Shown: positions 8,914 to 17,734 of the stretch, piece after piece
How the letters are laid out: each line of letters begins with the position of its first letter
Numbering within the stretch: position 1 is the stretch's first letter
From: Arthrobacter sp. zg-Y20
Lineage (GTDB): Bacteria > Actinomycetota > Actinomycetes > Actinomycetales > Micrococcaceae
Reading direction: 5' to 3'
Length of the DNA stretch: 64,000 nucleotides
NCBI RefSeq assembly: GCF_030142075.1
Contig: NZ_CP126241.1
Span: forward strand, 1,302,001 to 1,366,000
The notes under the pieces: generated by a model
Database searches by the model: none
Told to the model about the DNA's origin: nothing
Seen by the model: only the letters and a program-made list of their open reading frames with translations
Made by a program: the position numbers and the translations under genes

Positions 8914-11900
8914 TCAGTCGCGCTCGTGGATCCGCACGACTGTGGCCAGCGGTGTGTCCTCAACGGACGATCCGACGTACACCGGCACGTTGCCGGCCGG
9001 CGTCACCCACTGATCGGTGTTCTCGTCCCAGTACGAGAAGGACTGGATGTCCAGGGGCAGTCGTACCCGCTGGCTCTGCCCCGGGGCGAGGGTTACCTTC
9101 TCCCATCCGGCCAGCGACCGTTGGGCGGTGGCTACCGGTGCCGGCAGCCGGCCCGCGTAGGCCTGGACCACTTCGCTGCCGATCCGCTCGCCCACATTGG
9201 TCAGGCGCACTGAAACTTCCAGCGGCTTGCCCTTGCACCGGTCCCTGCCATGGCTCTTGGTCGGGCTCGGCGTTGGGGTGGACGTCTCGGTAGGTGACGG
9301 CGACGGGCTGGCCGTCGAGGCGGACCCGGCGGTCGGACCCGCCTTGGCATCCTCCGGGGCGGACACCTCGGGGTCAACCGCGATGCCGTCCTGCGCCATG
9401 GCTGCATCCTCGGAGACGCTGGTGTCGTCCCCGAAGAGCTGGTCCGTCAGGCCCTTGGCCTTGCCGGGCTTGAACGCGCCACACGTGATCCGCAGGTCCG
9501 AATAGTCGAAGTCGGTGTAGCTCAGGCCGTACCCGAACGGGTAGGCCGTGGGCAGGCCGAACTCCTGGTAACCGCGGTAGCCCTCGAAAATGCCCTCTGT
9601 GAACTCGGCGTCCAGTCCGTTGCCGGGGAACTGCGCCGTGGTGGCGGTTGGCGTCAGCTCGTCACTGACCGGAATGGTGATCGGCAGCCGGCCGGAGGGA
9701 TTGGTATCACCGAACAGCAGGCTCGCGATGGCGGTGCCCTGGTTCTGCCCGGGGTACCAGGCCTGGACCAGCCCATCCACCGCGTCCTGCCAGTCCACTA
9801 CCTCCATGGCACCGCCGGTGGTCATGACGACCACGGTGTTGGGGTTGGCGGCTCCCACCGCACGGATGAGGTCTGCCTGGTAATTCGGCAGCGCCAGATC
9901 CGGCAGGTCGCCGGCCTCGGACGAAAAGTCACGGACCATAACGACGGCGGCATCGGCAGCCGCGGCCTGCTCGGCGGCGGCTTCCGCCTGCGGCAGGACT
10001 ACACCGGCCGGCGGAACCCAACCGAGCTTGACCTGCGGTCCGTTGCCGTTCCACTGGGAGCCGGTGTCAAAGGCGTAGGACAACTCCACGGTGTGGGTGG
10101 AGCCGGCGGTGAAGTCCAGCGGTACGGAGATGGTCTGGTTCTCGGCTTCTGCGGAGGGGGTGAAGAAGTCGGTTTCATTGATGACCTGGTTGCCGTCAAC
10201 GGTGAGGGTGGTCCGTCCGTTGGTGACTACCTGCAGCTCGTAGGTCCCGGTCACCGGCGCTGTCAGCGTGCCGGTCCAGCGGGCCGACATATTGGTGTCC
10301 AGTTCCTGCGGCTGGGTAGGGAAGTGCGGTGAGGAGGCGTTGAAGTTGGTGTAGACAAAGAAGCCTGCGTTCAACCCGGCATAGGGCTCCACCCGGTCCA
10401 GGTACGGTGTGCCGGAGAAGTCCTGGTTCAGGAAGTACTGCGCGGTCAGTCCGGTTCCCGCCGCCCCGCCCGTTGGGGTGAGGAACGATGACGGGATGGG
10501 CTGGGCGCCGGGCAGGTATGCCGTGGAGGTGACCGGATCGGTGCCGGGGACAAAGTTCACGTCCGCACCGGTATCTGCAAGGCGGTCTTGGATGCCTTCC
10601 AGTGCGGAGGTCTCTTCGGTGGGGTTGGCGATATGCGAGCTGCCTCCGCCCTGGACCACCACGTCCGCATCGGTGCCGACCACGGCAATCGAATCCAGGG
10701 CCCCCGCGTCCAGTGGCAGAAGCTCGTCGTCATTCTTCAACAGGACCATGCCTTCTTCGGCAATGTCTGCCGATTCCGCGTTGTGCGCTTCGACCGGCAG
10801 CGGTTGTCCTTCGTAGCTGCGGTCGAAGAGGCCGAGTCCAAACATGGACCGGAGGATGCGCAGCACCGCATCGTTGATCCGGTCAATGGATACCTCACCG
10901 TTGTTGACGGCATCGATCAGCGGCTGGCAGAACAGGCACGTGCCGGCCTCACCCGCCACCGGGTCGAAGTTGCCCGGCTGCTGCTGGTCCAGTCCGTTGT
11001 TGATGCCCAGTGTGGTGGTTTCGGCAGCGTAGTCCGTCAGTACCCACCCCTCGAACTCCAGCTGGGTCTTGAGGATCTGGTTGAGCAGGTAGTCGCTGTC
11101 ACAGGAGTATTCGCCGTTGACCTTGTTGAAGCCGCACATAACGGACCCGGGATGGGATCCTTCAACGGCAATGGCGAAGGGCCGGGTGTAGATTTCCTGC
11201 AACGCCCGTTCGCTGAGGACGTTGTTCAGGCCCTCCAGGCGGTTCGTCTCCTGTGTGTACACAGCCCAGTCCTGCTGGTTCGACATCACCCCGCCGTAGT
11301 TCTGCGTGGTTTCGGAATAGGCTGAACCCATGATGCCCTGCAGCAGCGGGTCTTCGCCGTAGGACTCGAAATTCCGGCCGTTCTGGGGAACCCGGGCAAT
11401 GTTGATGGACGGTGAGAGCAGGATGTTCAGGCCGTTCCGGAAGGTCTCGTCCGTGGCGACCTGTGAATGCCGCGCCGAGACGTTGCGGTCCCATGAGGCC
11501 GCAACGGAAATGGCGGAGGGCAGCAGGGTGGACTCGCCGTTGTTGAAGTTGGTGTTGGCCTGCCGCACGCCGGTGCGGCCGTCGGTCATGGTCAGGGCGG
11601 GAATGCCCAGCCGTTCGATGGGCGCGTTGTAGAACCCGTATTCGTTGTTCAGCTCGCCGTGCAGCATGTCGACTTTTTCTTCCAGCGACATTTGGGAAAG
11701 TAGGGCGTTGGCCCGGTCCGTCGCGGACTGGTCCTCGTCCCAGTAGTTTCCGTTGGCCTGGCCGCTGCCTGCAGCGGCCTGCTGTCCGTTCGCGGCGCCG
11801 GCAGCTCCGGAAGGGACCACCAGTGCAGCTGAGCAGACGGCCACAGCGAGGATTTTCAGGGTCTGCGTATGATCGGGGCGGCGATGGCCGCTGGAGGAAT

Positions 11901-11955
11901 GCCGCCTCAAGCGCGCGGCCAGGGCCTGGGTCATTAGTGCGGGTGACTTTTTCAC
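8914..11955 (-). CDS. Secreted glycoside hydrolase family 3 protein with PA14 domain
   Basis: This 1013-residue protein is a GH3 enzyme of the beta-glucosidase/xylosidase type. GTG 11955 has GAGGAG 6 nt upstream; it opens a basic N-terminus and a hydrophobic signal segment ending near 'SGAAGAANG'. The GH3 N-domain follows ('[17 protein letters not shown]', '[11 protein letters not shown]', '[23 protein letters not shown]'), with the nucleophile Asp expected in 'GWVLTDY' (about residue 308). A PA14 carbohydrate-binding domain is inserted ('[13 protein letters not shown]', '[18 protein letters not shown]'), then the C-domain and a fibronectin-III-like end. A Ser/Pro/Thr-rich insert lies near residues 885-915. 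Where GH3 enzymes usually carry a Lys-His pair this one reads '[11 protein letters not shown]', so substrate or activity may differ. Candidate CebR-type operators lie upstream. Confidence 0.9.
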   Translation of the reverse strand: MKKSPALMTQALAARLRRHSSSGHRRPDHTQTLKILAVAVCSAALVVPSGAAGAANGQQAAAGSGQANGNYWDEDQSATDRANALLSQMSLEEKVDMLHGELNNEYGFYNAPIERLGIPALTMTDGRTGVRQANTNFNNGESTLLPSAISVAASWDRNVSARHSQVATDETFRNGLNILLSPSINIARVPQNGRNFESYGEDPLLQGIMGSAYSETTQNYGGVMSNQQDWAVYTQETNRLEGLNNVLSERALQEIYTRPFAIAVEGSHPGSVMCGFNKVNGEYSCDSDYLLNQILKTQLEFEGWVLTDYAAETTTLGINNGLDQQQPGNFDPVAGEAGTCLFCQPLIDAVNNGEVSIDRINDAVLRILRSMFGLGLFDRSYEGQPLPVEAHNAESADIAEEGMVLLKNDDELLPLDAGALDSIAVVGTDADVVVQGGGSSHIANPTEETSALEGIQDRLADTGADVNFVPGTDPVTSTAYLPGAQPIPSSFLTPTGGAAGTGLTAQYFLNQDFSGTPYLDRVEPYAGLNAGFFVYTNFNASSPHFPTQPQELDTNMSARWTGTLTAPVTGTYELQVVTNGRTTLTVDGNQVINETDFFTPSAEAENQTISVPLDFTAGSTHTVELSYAFDTGSQWNGNGPQVKLGWVPPAGVVLPQAEAAAEQAAAADAAVVMVRDFSSEAGDLPDLALPNYQADLIRAVGAANPNTVVVMTTGGAMEVVDWQDAVDGLVQAWYPGQNQGTAIASLLFGDTNPSGRLPITIPVSDELTPTATTAQFPGNGLDAEFTEGIFEGYRGYQEFGLPTAYPFGYGLSYTDFDYSDLRITCGAFKPGKAKGLTDQLFGDDTSVSEDAAMAQDGIAVDPEVSAPEDAKAGPTAGSASTASPSPSPTETSTPTPSPTKSHGRDRCKGKPLEVSVRLTNVGERIGSEVVQAYAGRLPAPVATAQRSLAGWEKVTLAPGQSQRVRLPLDIQSFSYWDENTDQWVTPAGNVPVYVGSSVEDTPLATVVRIHERD

Positions 11956-12008
11956 AAAGTACTCCTCGGCAGGGTTCGGTCCGATGAGAGACTGCCCCAA
12001 CACGCACC

Positions 12009-12038
12009 CGCAAGCGTTCCCCGGGTGGAGCGCTCAAA
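12009..12038 (-). promoter_or_regulatory. Candidate CebR/LacI-type operators of the GH3 gene
   Basis: GTGGAGCGCTCAAA (12025-12038) matches 10 of 14 positions of the actinobacterial CebR operator TGGGAGCGCTCCCA, including the central AGCGCT. GGGGAACGCTTGCG (minus strand, 12022-12009) matches 9 of 14. The first spans the expected transcription start of the GH3 gene, where a repressor would block initiation. No lacI-family gene is in the window. Confidence 0.5.
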
Positions 12039-12066
12039 GACTAGGGGGCCGGACTACGCACGTAAA
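12038..12066 (-). promoter_or_regulatory. Predicted promoter of the GH3 gene
   Basis: On the minus strand TTTACG (12066-12061) and TAGTCT (12043-12038) are 17 bp apart, a plausible sigma-70-type -35/-10 pair. The -10 abuts the candidate operator. Confidence 0.42.
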
Positions 12067-12139
12067 CCGAGACTGCGGGTATTGACCGCGGTGCGTGCTC
12101 GACGCTGTGCGAGTATAAAAACCAGCTGCCGTCGGCGTT

Positions 12140-13303
12140 CTAGGTAGTTCCTGCTGCCGGCGGCTCCGGCAGCCGGCCGACCCCTTCGAGCAGCTCATCC
12201 CGGTCCCCGCACAGGGCGATCCGGATCCAGCCCTCGCCAATGGAACCGAAAGCCGTCCCCGGCGCCACGGCCACACCCTGTTCGGCCAGGAACCGCACGG
12301 TCCAGTCCCGCACGCTGCCCCCGGCCGCGAAGGACACATCGGCCCACAGGTAGAAGGCGCCTTGGGCTTCCAGATACCCGATGCCCTTCCTGTCCAGCAC
12401 CGCGCAGGCTGCATCCCGGTTCGCCCGGTAGTGGGCGGCAGCGGTGGATACGTAATCCTGCGGTCCGGTCAACGCGGCCAGCGCCGCGTACTGTGAGGGT
12501 GAAGCCACGCAGGAAACAATGGACTCCATCACTGTGCTCAGCACTGGTTCCAGGCCGGACGGGAGCACCAGCGCACCGATCCGCAGCCCGGTCAGGCCGT
12601 AGGTCTTGGACAGCGTGAGGGAGGTGATCACCCGTTCCCCGGCGTCGCCGTCGAACGCCAGCGGACTGACATGCGGAACGTCGAAGGTGAAGGCCTCATA
12701 GCATTCGTCGGAGATGATCCACAGATCGTGCCGCCGGGCAAGATCCACCAGTTGCTTGGTCAACTCGGGACTGAACACCGCGCCCAGCGGATTGGACGGC
12801 GAGTTCAGCAGCAGCACCCGGGTCCGCGGTCCCAGCAGCGCCTCAAGGTCCTCGATCCGCGGCTGGAAGCTGTGCTCGGGATACAGCGGGTACTGCACGG
12901 GAACCGCGTGCAGCAGTTCAGCGGTCATCGCGAAGGTTGGGTAGCCGGGATTCGGCACGAGGATCTCATCCCCCGCGTCCAGGAGCATACTCATCGCCAG
13001 GTGCAGTCCCTGCTGGGCGCCCGAGGTGACAAACACGCGTTCCGCGGAAACCTGCGTGCCGCTGAGCGCTTCGGCGTGCCGGGCAAAAGCCTGCCGCAGG
13101 GGAGCGATGCCGGCGTTTGGCGTGTACCCCGTTTCGTCACGGTCCAGTGTGGACCGCGCCGCGTCGAGGATATGCGCCGGAGTGGGGAAGCCGGGTTCGC
13201 CGATGCTTAGGACAATGGAATCGGGTTTCGCCCACGCGGCCTGGGTGATTTCGCGGATCTGGTTTGCGGGAACGGCGCGGACGTGGGGTGAGAGCTGTGC
13301 CAT
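12140..13303 (-). CDS. Class I/II pyridoxal-phosphate aminotransferase
   Basis: This 387-residue protein has a type-I PLP aminotransferase fold. Visible are the N-terminal 'VLSIGEPGFPTPAHI', 'TSGAQQGLHLAMSMLLDAGDEILVPNPGYPTF' (in part), the PLP-ring Asn in 'LLNSPSNPLGAVFS', Asp/Tyr in 'WIISDECYEAF', the Schiff-base Lys in 'LTLSKTYGLTGLRIG', and the carboxylate Arg in 'GWIRIALC'. The amino donor cannot be assigned; relatives include aspartate and aromatic aminotransferases. ATG 13303 has no Shine-Dalgarno but TACGAT ends exactly 6 nt upstream, so the mRNA is probably leaderless. The start is divergent from truB across 75 bp. Confidence 0.9.
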   Translation of the reverse strand: MAQLSPHVRAVPANQIREITQAAWAKPDSIVLSIGEPGFPTPAHILDAARSTLDRDETGYTPNAGIAPLRQAFARHAEALSGTQVSAERVFVTSGAQQGLHLAMSMLLDAGDEILVPNPGYPTFAMTAELLHAVPVQYPLYPEHSFQPRIEDLEALLGPRTRVLLLNSPSNPLGAVFSPELTKQLVDLARRHDLWIISDECYEAFTFDVPHVSPLAFDGDAGERVITSLTLSKTYGLTGLRIGALVLPSGLEPVLSTVMESIVSCVASPSQYAALAALTGPQDYVSTAAAHYRANRDAACAVLDRKGIGYLEAQGAFYLWADVSFAAGGSVRDWTVRFLAEQGVAVAPGTAFGSIGEGWIRIALCGDRDELLEGVGRLPEPPAAGTT

Positions 13304-13309
13304 ATCCGC

Positions 13310-13371
13310 ATCGTATCGCCGTCGGGCCGACCCGCGGCGCGCCCGCCGGGCACCGCGCCGCACCATATACT
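13310..13371. promoter_or_regulatory. Divergent leaderless -10 elements, aminotransferase and truB
   Basis: On the minus strand TACGAT (13315-13310) ends 6 nt before the aminotransferase ATG. On the plus strand TATACT (13366-13371) ends 7 nt before the truB GTG. Neither gene has a usable Shine-Dalgarno sequence, so both transcripts are expected to begin at the start codon. Confidence 0.55.
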
Positions 13372-13378
13372 GAAAGGC

Positions 13379-14287
13379 GTGAATTCAGGGCAGGTCCGTT
13401 CAGGACTGATTATTGTGGACAAACCGCAGGGATGGACGAGCCACGACGTGGTCGGCCGCCTCCGGCGGCTGGCTGGCACCCGGAAGGTGGGGCACGCGGG
13501 CACCCTGGATCCCATGGCTACAGGCGTGCTGGTGGTCGGCATCAACAAGGCCACCCGCCTGCTGACCTACATTGTGGGTACCACCAAGACGTACGAGGCC
13601 ACCATCCGGCTGGGCCAGTCGACCCTGACGGACGACGCCGAGGGCGAGGTCACTGCCGAAACGATTGCCGCCGCAGTGACCGATGAAGAAATCCGTGCCG
13701 CCGTGCAGGCCCTCACCGGAGACATCCAGCAGGTCCCCAGCAGCGTCAGCGCCATCAAGGTCAACGGGGAACGCTCCTATGCCAAGGTCCGCGCGGGCGG
13801 CGAAGTGAACCTGCCGGCCCGCCCCGTAACGGTGTCCCGCTTCGAAATCCACGACATACGGCGGGAGAACGGCGGCAAGCTGCGCGACGTCGACGTCACC
13901 GTGGACTGCTCCTCCGGCACCTACATCCGCGCCCTGGCCCGCGACCTCGGTACCGCGCTGGGCGTGGGCGGGCACCTGACGTCCCTGCGCCGCACCTGCG
14001 TGGGGCCCTTCGGCATCGACGACGCGTCCACTCTGGAGGAGCTGGCCGGTGACCTGCGCGTCCTGGAGTTGGACGACGCCGCCGCGCAGCTCTTCCCGGT
14101 CCGTAACCTCTCCGCGGCCGAAGCGGAGGACCTGTCCCACGGCCGCAGGATCACCGCCACTGGTAACCCGGAGCCGGGGCCGGTGGCTGCCATGGACCCC
14201 GAGGGCCACGTGGTGGGCCTGCTCGAGGACAAGGGCACCGCGGCCAAGGCGCTGCTGGTCTTCGCGCCCGGAAACGAGAAAGCGTAA
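13379..14287 (+). CDS. truB: tRNA pseudouridine(55) synthase TruB
   Basis: TruB makes pseudouridine 55 in the T-loop of tRNAs. The 302-residue product shows 'GLIIVDKPQGWTSHDVVGRLRR', the catalytic-Asp motif 'GHAGTLDPMATGVLVVGINKATR', the Tyr of 'KTYEATIRLG', and 'CSSGTYIRALARDLG'. The C-terminal part carries the actinobacterial TruB domain. GTG 13379 is preceded by TATACT at leaderless spacing. A gene for a small membrane protein starts directly after its TAA. Confidence 0.96.
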   Translation: MNSGQVRSGLIIVDKPQGWTSHDVVGRLRRLAGTRKVGHAGTLDPMATGVLVVGINKATRLLTYIVGTTKTYEATIRLGQSTLTDDAEGEVTAETIAAAVTDEEIRAAVQALTGDIQQVPSSVSAIKVNGERSYAKVRAGGEVNLPARPVTVSRFEIHDIRRENGGKLRDVDVTVDCSSGTYIRALARDLGTALGVGGHLTSLRRTCVGPFGIDDASTLEELAGDLRVLELDDAAAQLFPVRNLSAAEAEDLSHGRRITATGNPEPGPVAAMDPEGHVVGLLEDKGTAAKALLVFAPGNEKA

Positions 14288-14662
14288 ATGGGCGTGGACC
14301 TTCTTTTCCTGGTCGGCTCGCTGGTCTGCCTGGTGTCGGTGGTGCTGTGCATCGGCGCGGCCGCCCTGCGCCACGGGCCGAACGACCTCACGATCCTCTC
14401 CGCTGCCGCCGTTGAACTCTTCCTGCTGGTCTACGGCGTGGTGTCACTGGTCCGCCTGGCCACCGGGCAGCACATTGCCGGTGAAGCGTGGGAATTCTGG
14501 GGCTACCTGCTGACCGCCCTGATTGTTCCAATCGGAGCGGTCTGGTGGTCGCTGATGGACCGCAGCCGCTGGAGCAACATTGTGCTCTCCGCCGTCGGCA
14601 TCACCGTATTTGTCATGCTGTTCCGCATGGAACAGATCTGGGATGGAGTAAACCTGCTATGA
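14288..14662 (+). CDS. Conserved small integral membrane protein (four predicted helices)
   Basis: The 124-residue product is almost entirely hydrophobic, with predicted transmembrane segments at about 3-25, 33-57, 70-90 and 98-115. The loop 'LRHGPND' is conserved-looking, but I recognise no catalytic motif. It begins at the base after the truB stop codon and its own stop overlaps the next gene (ATGA), so truB and the next two genes form one translationally coupled unit. The function is unknown. Confidence 0.7.
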   Translation: MGVDLLFLVGSLVCLVSVVLCIGAAALRHGPNDLTILSAAAVELFLLVYGVVSLVRLATGQHIAGEAWEFWGYLLTALIVPIGAVWWSLMDRSRWSNIVLSAVGITVFVMLFRMEQIWDGVNLL

Positions 14663-15108
14663 AACGCAACATGGGCCCCCGCAACGACGGTGCGGCCAAA
14701 GATACGGCCCCTGCTGCGCGCAATGCCGGCCCCGGGCGGCTGCTGGTAGCCGTGTACGCCATCTTCGCCCTGGCCGCGACCGCGCGTGCCGCGTTCCAGA
14801 TCCTCACCAAGTTCGAGCACGCACCGCTGGCGTATCTGCTGTCCGCCTTCGCTGCGGTTGTCTACATAGTGGCAACCGTGGGACTGGCCCGGTCCGGTTC
14901 CACCGCGTACAAGGTCTCGGTTGCGGCCGTGGGCGTGGAAATGGTCGGCGTGCTGGCCGTGGGCATCTTCGGCCTTGTGGACCCCGCGGCACTGCCCGAT
15001 GACACTGTGTGGTCCGGCTTCGGCAGCGGCTACGGCTACGTTCCGCTGGTGCTGCCCATGGTGGGCCTGTGGTGGCTGTACCGTCACCGCGCAGACGCAC
15101 GGAAGTAG
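14659..15108 (+). CDS. Conserved integral membrane protein
   Basis: I start this 149-residue protein at ATG 14659, which overlaps the stop of the preceding gene by 4 bp; a longer reading frame upstream would run back through that gene. A charged cytoplasmic N-terminus (about 26 residues) precedes four predicted helices (about 28-46, 57-76, 83-105, 125-142). The C-terminus 'WWLYRHRADARK' is basic, consistent with a cytoplasmic end. Function is unknown; it appears to pair with the gene at 14288. Confidence 0.72.
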   Translation: MKRNMGPRNDGAAKDTAPAARNAGPGRLLVAVYAIFALAATARAAFQILTKFEHAPLAYLLSAFAAVVYIVATVGLARSGSTAYKVSVAAVGVEMVGVLAVGIFGLVDPAALPDDTVWSGFGSGYGYVPLVLPMVGLWWLYRHRADARK

Positions 15109-15123
15109 AAAGACAGCATGCTT

Positions 15124-15173
15124 ACCTGATCCGGTCAGGTGCGTGAGACCATGGCAGGAACAGACACTGTTCC
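15124..15173 (+). promoter_or_regulatory. Two operator-like inverted repeats upstream of the DUF4345-type gene
   Basis: ACCTGA-5 nt-TCAGGT (15124-15140) and GGAACAG-ACA-CTGTTCC (15157-15173) are both perfect dyads in the 85-bp spacer before ATG 15194. The second is 7+7 with a 3-nt centre, the size of a TetR- or GntR-type operator. Its GAAC/GTTC halves are 7 nt apart, so it is not a LexA box. Confidence 0.4.
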
Positions 15174-15193
15174 AAACCCAATCAGGGGGAGCC

Positions 15194-15883
15194 ATGAGCA
15201 ACACCGCACCAGCACCGGGCGAGGGGAACCGCCGCGCCGGATCCGACATACCCGGAACCCGGCCGCCGCAGGCAGCAGGGGCGCAGGCCCCCGGAACCGG
15301 CGACGGGCGGCGTGTGCCGGAGCAGGCGGTCCCGGGCAGCGGTGCCAAGCCGCGCCGCGGGTCAAAGGGCTCCGGGGCGCCGAAGCCGCGCAAGGCCCCC
15401 AAAGCGTATAAGGCCAGCGATGACTGGGCAGTCTTCCGGGCCGTGGTGATTGGCGTGGGCATCCTGGTGGCCGGCTTCGGCCTGTACAACCTCATCACCG
15501 GCACCGCCGGCCTGCCGGACGGAAGCGGGGGAGAGGTCAACGCCACCCTGGAGAGCCAGTACCGCTTCTTCTCCGCCATGATGGTGGGCGTTGGAGCCGC
15601 GTTCGTGGCCATAGCCGTGAAGTTCCAGTGGGCGAACATGCTGTGGCTGGTCTGCCTGATGGTCTTCCTCGGCGGCATTGGCAGGGTGGTGTCCTGGGCC
15701 TTTTCCGGCACGCCGCACTTCACCTTTATTGTGCTGATGATCGTGGAGCTGGCCTTCCCGCCGGCGCTGCTGGTCTGGCACCGGTTCATTGCCAAGACCA
15801 GTGAACTGCGGCAGGAGTACAGCCAGCAGGGCGGGGCCGGCGGAGGCGCCGCGGACCCCGGTATTGCGGGCGGTGCCCGGTGA
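15194..15883 (+). CDS. DUF4345-like membrane protein with disordered N-terminus
   Basis: The start is ATG 15194, with GGGGGAG upstream; it gives 229 residues. The first 75 are Pro/Gly/Ala/Lys-rich and disordered, ending in 'KPRKAPKAYKASDDW'. Four predicted helices follow (about 77-98, 120-140, 145-165, 172-192), with 'ESQYRFFSAMMVGVGAAFV' and 'FLGGIGRVVSW' resembling the DUF4345 family. The Gly/Ala-rich tail is disordered. I know no biochemical function for this family. Two dyads in front suggest it has its own control, separate from the preceding membrane genes. Confidence 0.68.
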   Translation: MSNTAPAPGEGNRRAGSDIPGTRPPQAAGAQAPGTGDGRRVPEQAVPGSGAKPRRGSKGSGAPKPRKAPKAYKASDDWAVFRAVVIGVGILVAGFGLYNLITGTAGLPDGSGGEVNATLESQYRFFSAMMVGVGAAFVAIAVKFQWANMLWLVCLMVFLGGIGRVVSWAFSGTPHFTFIVLMIVELAFPPALLVWHRFIAKTSELRQEYSQQGGAGGGAADPGIAGGAR

Positions 15884-15992
15884 CCGGCGATGATCGGACA
15901 TAATGGATAGGTCCCCGTGCGGCGGAAGCCGACGGCGGTGCGCCGGACAAAGCGAAAGGTCCGGCACGGAAAAATGCTGCTAAGGAGCCTGC

Positions 15993-16976
15993 GTGTACTA
16001 CTGGAATGACCTGGCGGAGATACCGGCCGGCATTGGTCCGACAGTAATCACCATCGGCAACTTCGACGGCGTGCATCTGGGCCACCAGCATGTGCTGAAC
16101 CGCTTGGTCAAGGCGGCCCGGGAACAGGACGCGGCAGCGGTAGCCATTTCCTTTGACCCGCACCCCGCCCAGGTGCACCGTCCCGAAAGCGCCCCGGAAC
16201 TCATCATGGGTACCGTGGACCGGGTCCAGGCGCTTGCTGACACCGGCCTGGACGGGCTGCTGATGATGCACTATGACATGGACCTCGCGTCCCTGACGGC
16301 CGAGGAATTTGTCCGGACCGTCCTCGTGGACGCACTGCACGCCAAGACCGTGGTCATCGGCCACGACGTGCGCTTCGGCCGCGGCAACGCCGGAGACCTG
16401 GAGACCATGCGCGCCCTCGGTGCCGAACTGGGGTTCGACGTCGAAGCGGTGGACGACTTCGGTGCCCTGGCGGACGGTCCGGCCTCAGGGCGGCGCTGTT
16501 CCTCTACCTGGATTCGTGAGGCGCTGCGGGAAGGCGATGTCCGCACAGCTGCCCGCCTTCTCGGCCGCACCCACCGGATGCGCGGGGAAGTGGTGCACGG
16601 CGCCGCCCGCGGCCGCGAACTCGGGTTCCCCACTGCCAACCTGGCACCGGAAGCTTCCGGCCTCATCCCAGCCGACGGTATTTACGCCGGGTGGCTCGTG
16701 GACGAGGCCGGTGCCCGCTGGCCGGCCGCGGTGTCCGTCGGGTCCAATCCGACCTTCGAGGGGGTTAGCCGCCAGGTTGAAGCGCACGTCATCGACCGCC
16801 CGGCTGAGGACGTGCACGATTTCAACCTGTACGGCCAGCACGTGGTGGTGGAGTTCGTGGAGCGGCTGCGCGGCATGGTCGCCTACACCGGGCCCGAAGC
16901 GCTGGTGGAGCAGATGCGCCTCGACGTCGAACGCACCAGAAATGTGCTTTCGACAGAAACCGCCGCGGGCAGGTAA
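15993..16976 (+). CDS. ribF: Bifunctional riboflavin kinase / FAD synthetase
   Basis: RibF phosphorylates riboflavin to FMN and adenylates FMN to FAD. The 327-residue product has the nucleotidyltransferase motif 'ITIGNFDGVHLGHQHVLNRL' and 'VVIGHDVRFGRGNAGD', the interdomain 'SSTWIREALREGDV', and the kinase domain with 'GRELGFPTANL' and 'VSVGSNPTFEG'. It starts at GTG 15993 with AAGGAG 5 nt upstream. I see no FMN riboswitch in the 109-bp leader, only a 6-bp stem (15943-15964). It ends just before rpsO; the rpsO promoter lies inside its last codons. Confidence 0.96.
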   Translation: MYYWNDLAEIPAGIGPTVITIGNFDGVHLGHQHVLNRLVKAAREQDAAAVAISFDPHPAQVHRPESAPELIMGTVDRVQALADTGLDGLLMMHYDMDLASLTAEEFVRTVLVDALHAKTVVIGHDVRFGRGNAGDLETMRALGAELGFDVEAVDDFGALADGPASGRRCSSTWIREALREGDVRTAARLLGRTHRMRGEVVHGAARGRELGFPTANLAPEASGLIPADGIYAGWLVDEAGARWPAAVSVGSNPTFEGVSRQVEAHVIDRPAEDVHDFNLYGQHVVVEFVERLRGMVAYTGPEALVEQMRLDVERTRNVLSTETAAGR

Positions 16977-16979
16977 ACT
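16950..16979 (+). promoter_or_regulatory. Predicted rpsO promoter inside the ribF 3' end
   Basis: TCGACA (16950-16955) and TAAACT (16974-16979) are 18 bp apart, a good sigma-70-type pair. It would give a leader of about 135 nt before rpsO. Confidence 0.55.
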
Positions 16980-17122
16980 GGATTCAAATTCGGCTGCGGT
17001 CCGTGGCGGCTGAATTTCTTTGTGTTCCGGGGTGTGAGCCCCAGGGGTCATCCCAAGGAGCGGAAAGATTCCCGGCAGCGAAGTGCTGACTCGGGCCTCA
17101 CGGCACAACTCTAGGAGTTACA

Positions 17123-17392
17123 TTGGCACTCGATCCCGCCGTCAAGCAGGAGATCATCCGGGAATTCGCTCGGGCTGAAGGGGACACCGGTTCCCCCGAG
17201 GTTCAGGTTGCTGTGCTTTCGCGCCGCATCCTCGACCTGACCGAGCACCTGAAGACCCACAAGCACGACCACCACACCCGCCGCGGCCTGATGGCCCTGG
17301 TTGGTCGCCGTCGTCGTATGCTTACCTACCTGCGCGAGACCGACATCGCCCGCTACCGTGCGCTCATCGAGCGCCTCGGCCTGCGTCGATAG
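17123..17392 (+). CDS. rpsO: Small ribosomal subunit protein uS15
   Basis: The 89-residue product is a full-length S15, with '[17 protein letters not shown]', '[22 protein letters not shown]' (in part) and '[13 protein letters not shown]'. S15 binds 16S rRNA helices 20-22 early in 30S assembly. The start is the rare TTG at 17123, fixed by AGGAG at 17113-17117. Its leader contains the paired AAATTC/GAATTT arms around 16985-17020; S15 represses its own mRNA in several bacteria, so the leader is a candidate autoregulatory site (inference). A terminator follows the stop. Confidence 0.96.
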   Translation: MALDPAVKQEIIREFARAEGDTGSPEVQVAVLSRRILDLTEHLKTHKHDHHTRRGLMALVGRRRRMLTYLRETDIARYRALIERLGLRR

Positions 17393-17400
17393 TCTTTGTG

Positions 17401-17440
17401 AAAGGCGGCACCTGTGCATCAGCACGGGGAGCCGCCTTTT
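17401..17440 (+). terminator. Rho-independent terminator after rpsO
   Basis: AAAGGCGGC pairs with GCCGCCTTT around an inner GTGC/GCAC stem, ending in TTTT. It starts 8 nt after the rpsO stop and separates rpsO from pnp, at least partly. Confidence 0.85.
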
Positions 17441-17734
17441 GCGCAGGCAGGCATGGACACCGGGAAAGCCGGAAGCGCACCTGTCTGATTGACGAACGGG
17501 TCCCCTGAACCGGGGACCCGCAAGCAGCAAAAAGAAACACGCAGCAAAGAAGAAAACAGCAGGAGTCAGCCAGCATCGCAGCATTCGCGGTCCTCGGTAG
17601 TGGTCTCCGGGAGATTTCAGCCCGTGGACCTCGATCGAAGACCGGGTGTTGAACGTACGGCACGGCCGTACGGACGGAAGTTTGAAACGGTGCTGGGTGC
17701 CTCCGCCCACAGAAGAAACGGAGGTGGCTCTCAT
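17441..17734 (+). promoter_or_regulatory. pnp leader with two perfect hairpins
   Basis: This 294-bp region has no credible gene. It holds a 9-bp perfect stem CGGGTCCCC/GGGGACCCG (17497-17520), an A-rich stretch (17528-17561), and an 8-bp stem CGTACGGC-ACG-GCCGTACG (17654-17672). The PNPase ribosome binding site GGAGG is at 17720-17724. Leader stems of pnp are RNase III processing and autoregulation sites in enterobacteria, which suggests a similar use here. No convincing promoter was identified. Confidence 0.5.

Noticed and set aside
15157-15173. LexA box reading of GGAACAG-ACA-CTGTTCC
   Set aside because: GAAC and GTTC are 7 nt apart rather than 4, so LexA would not fit.
15884-15992. Possible FMN riboswitch before ribF
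   Set aside because: Only a 6-bp stem is present; the conserved FMN aptamer sequence blocks are not recognisable in 109 bp.
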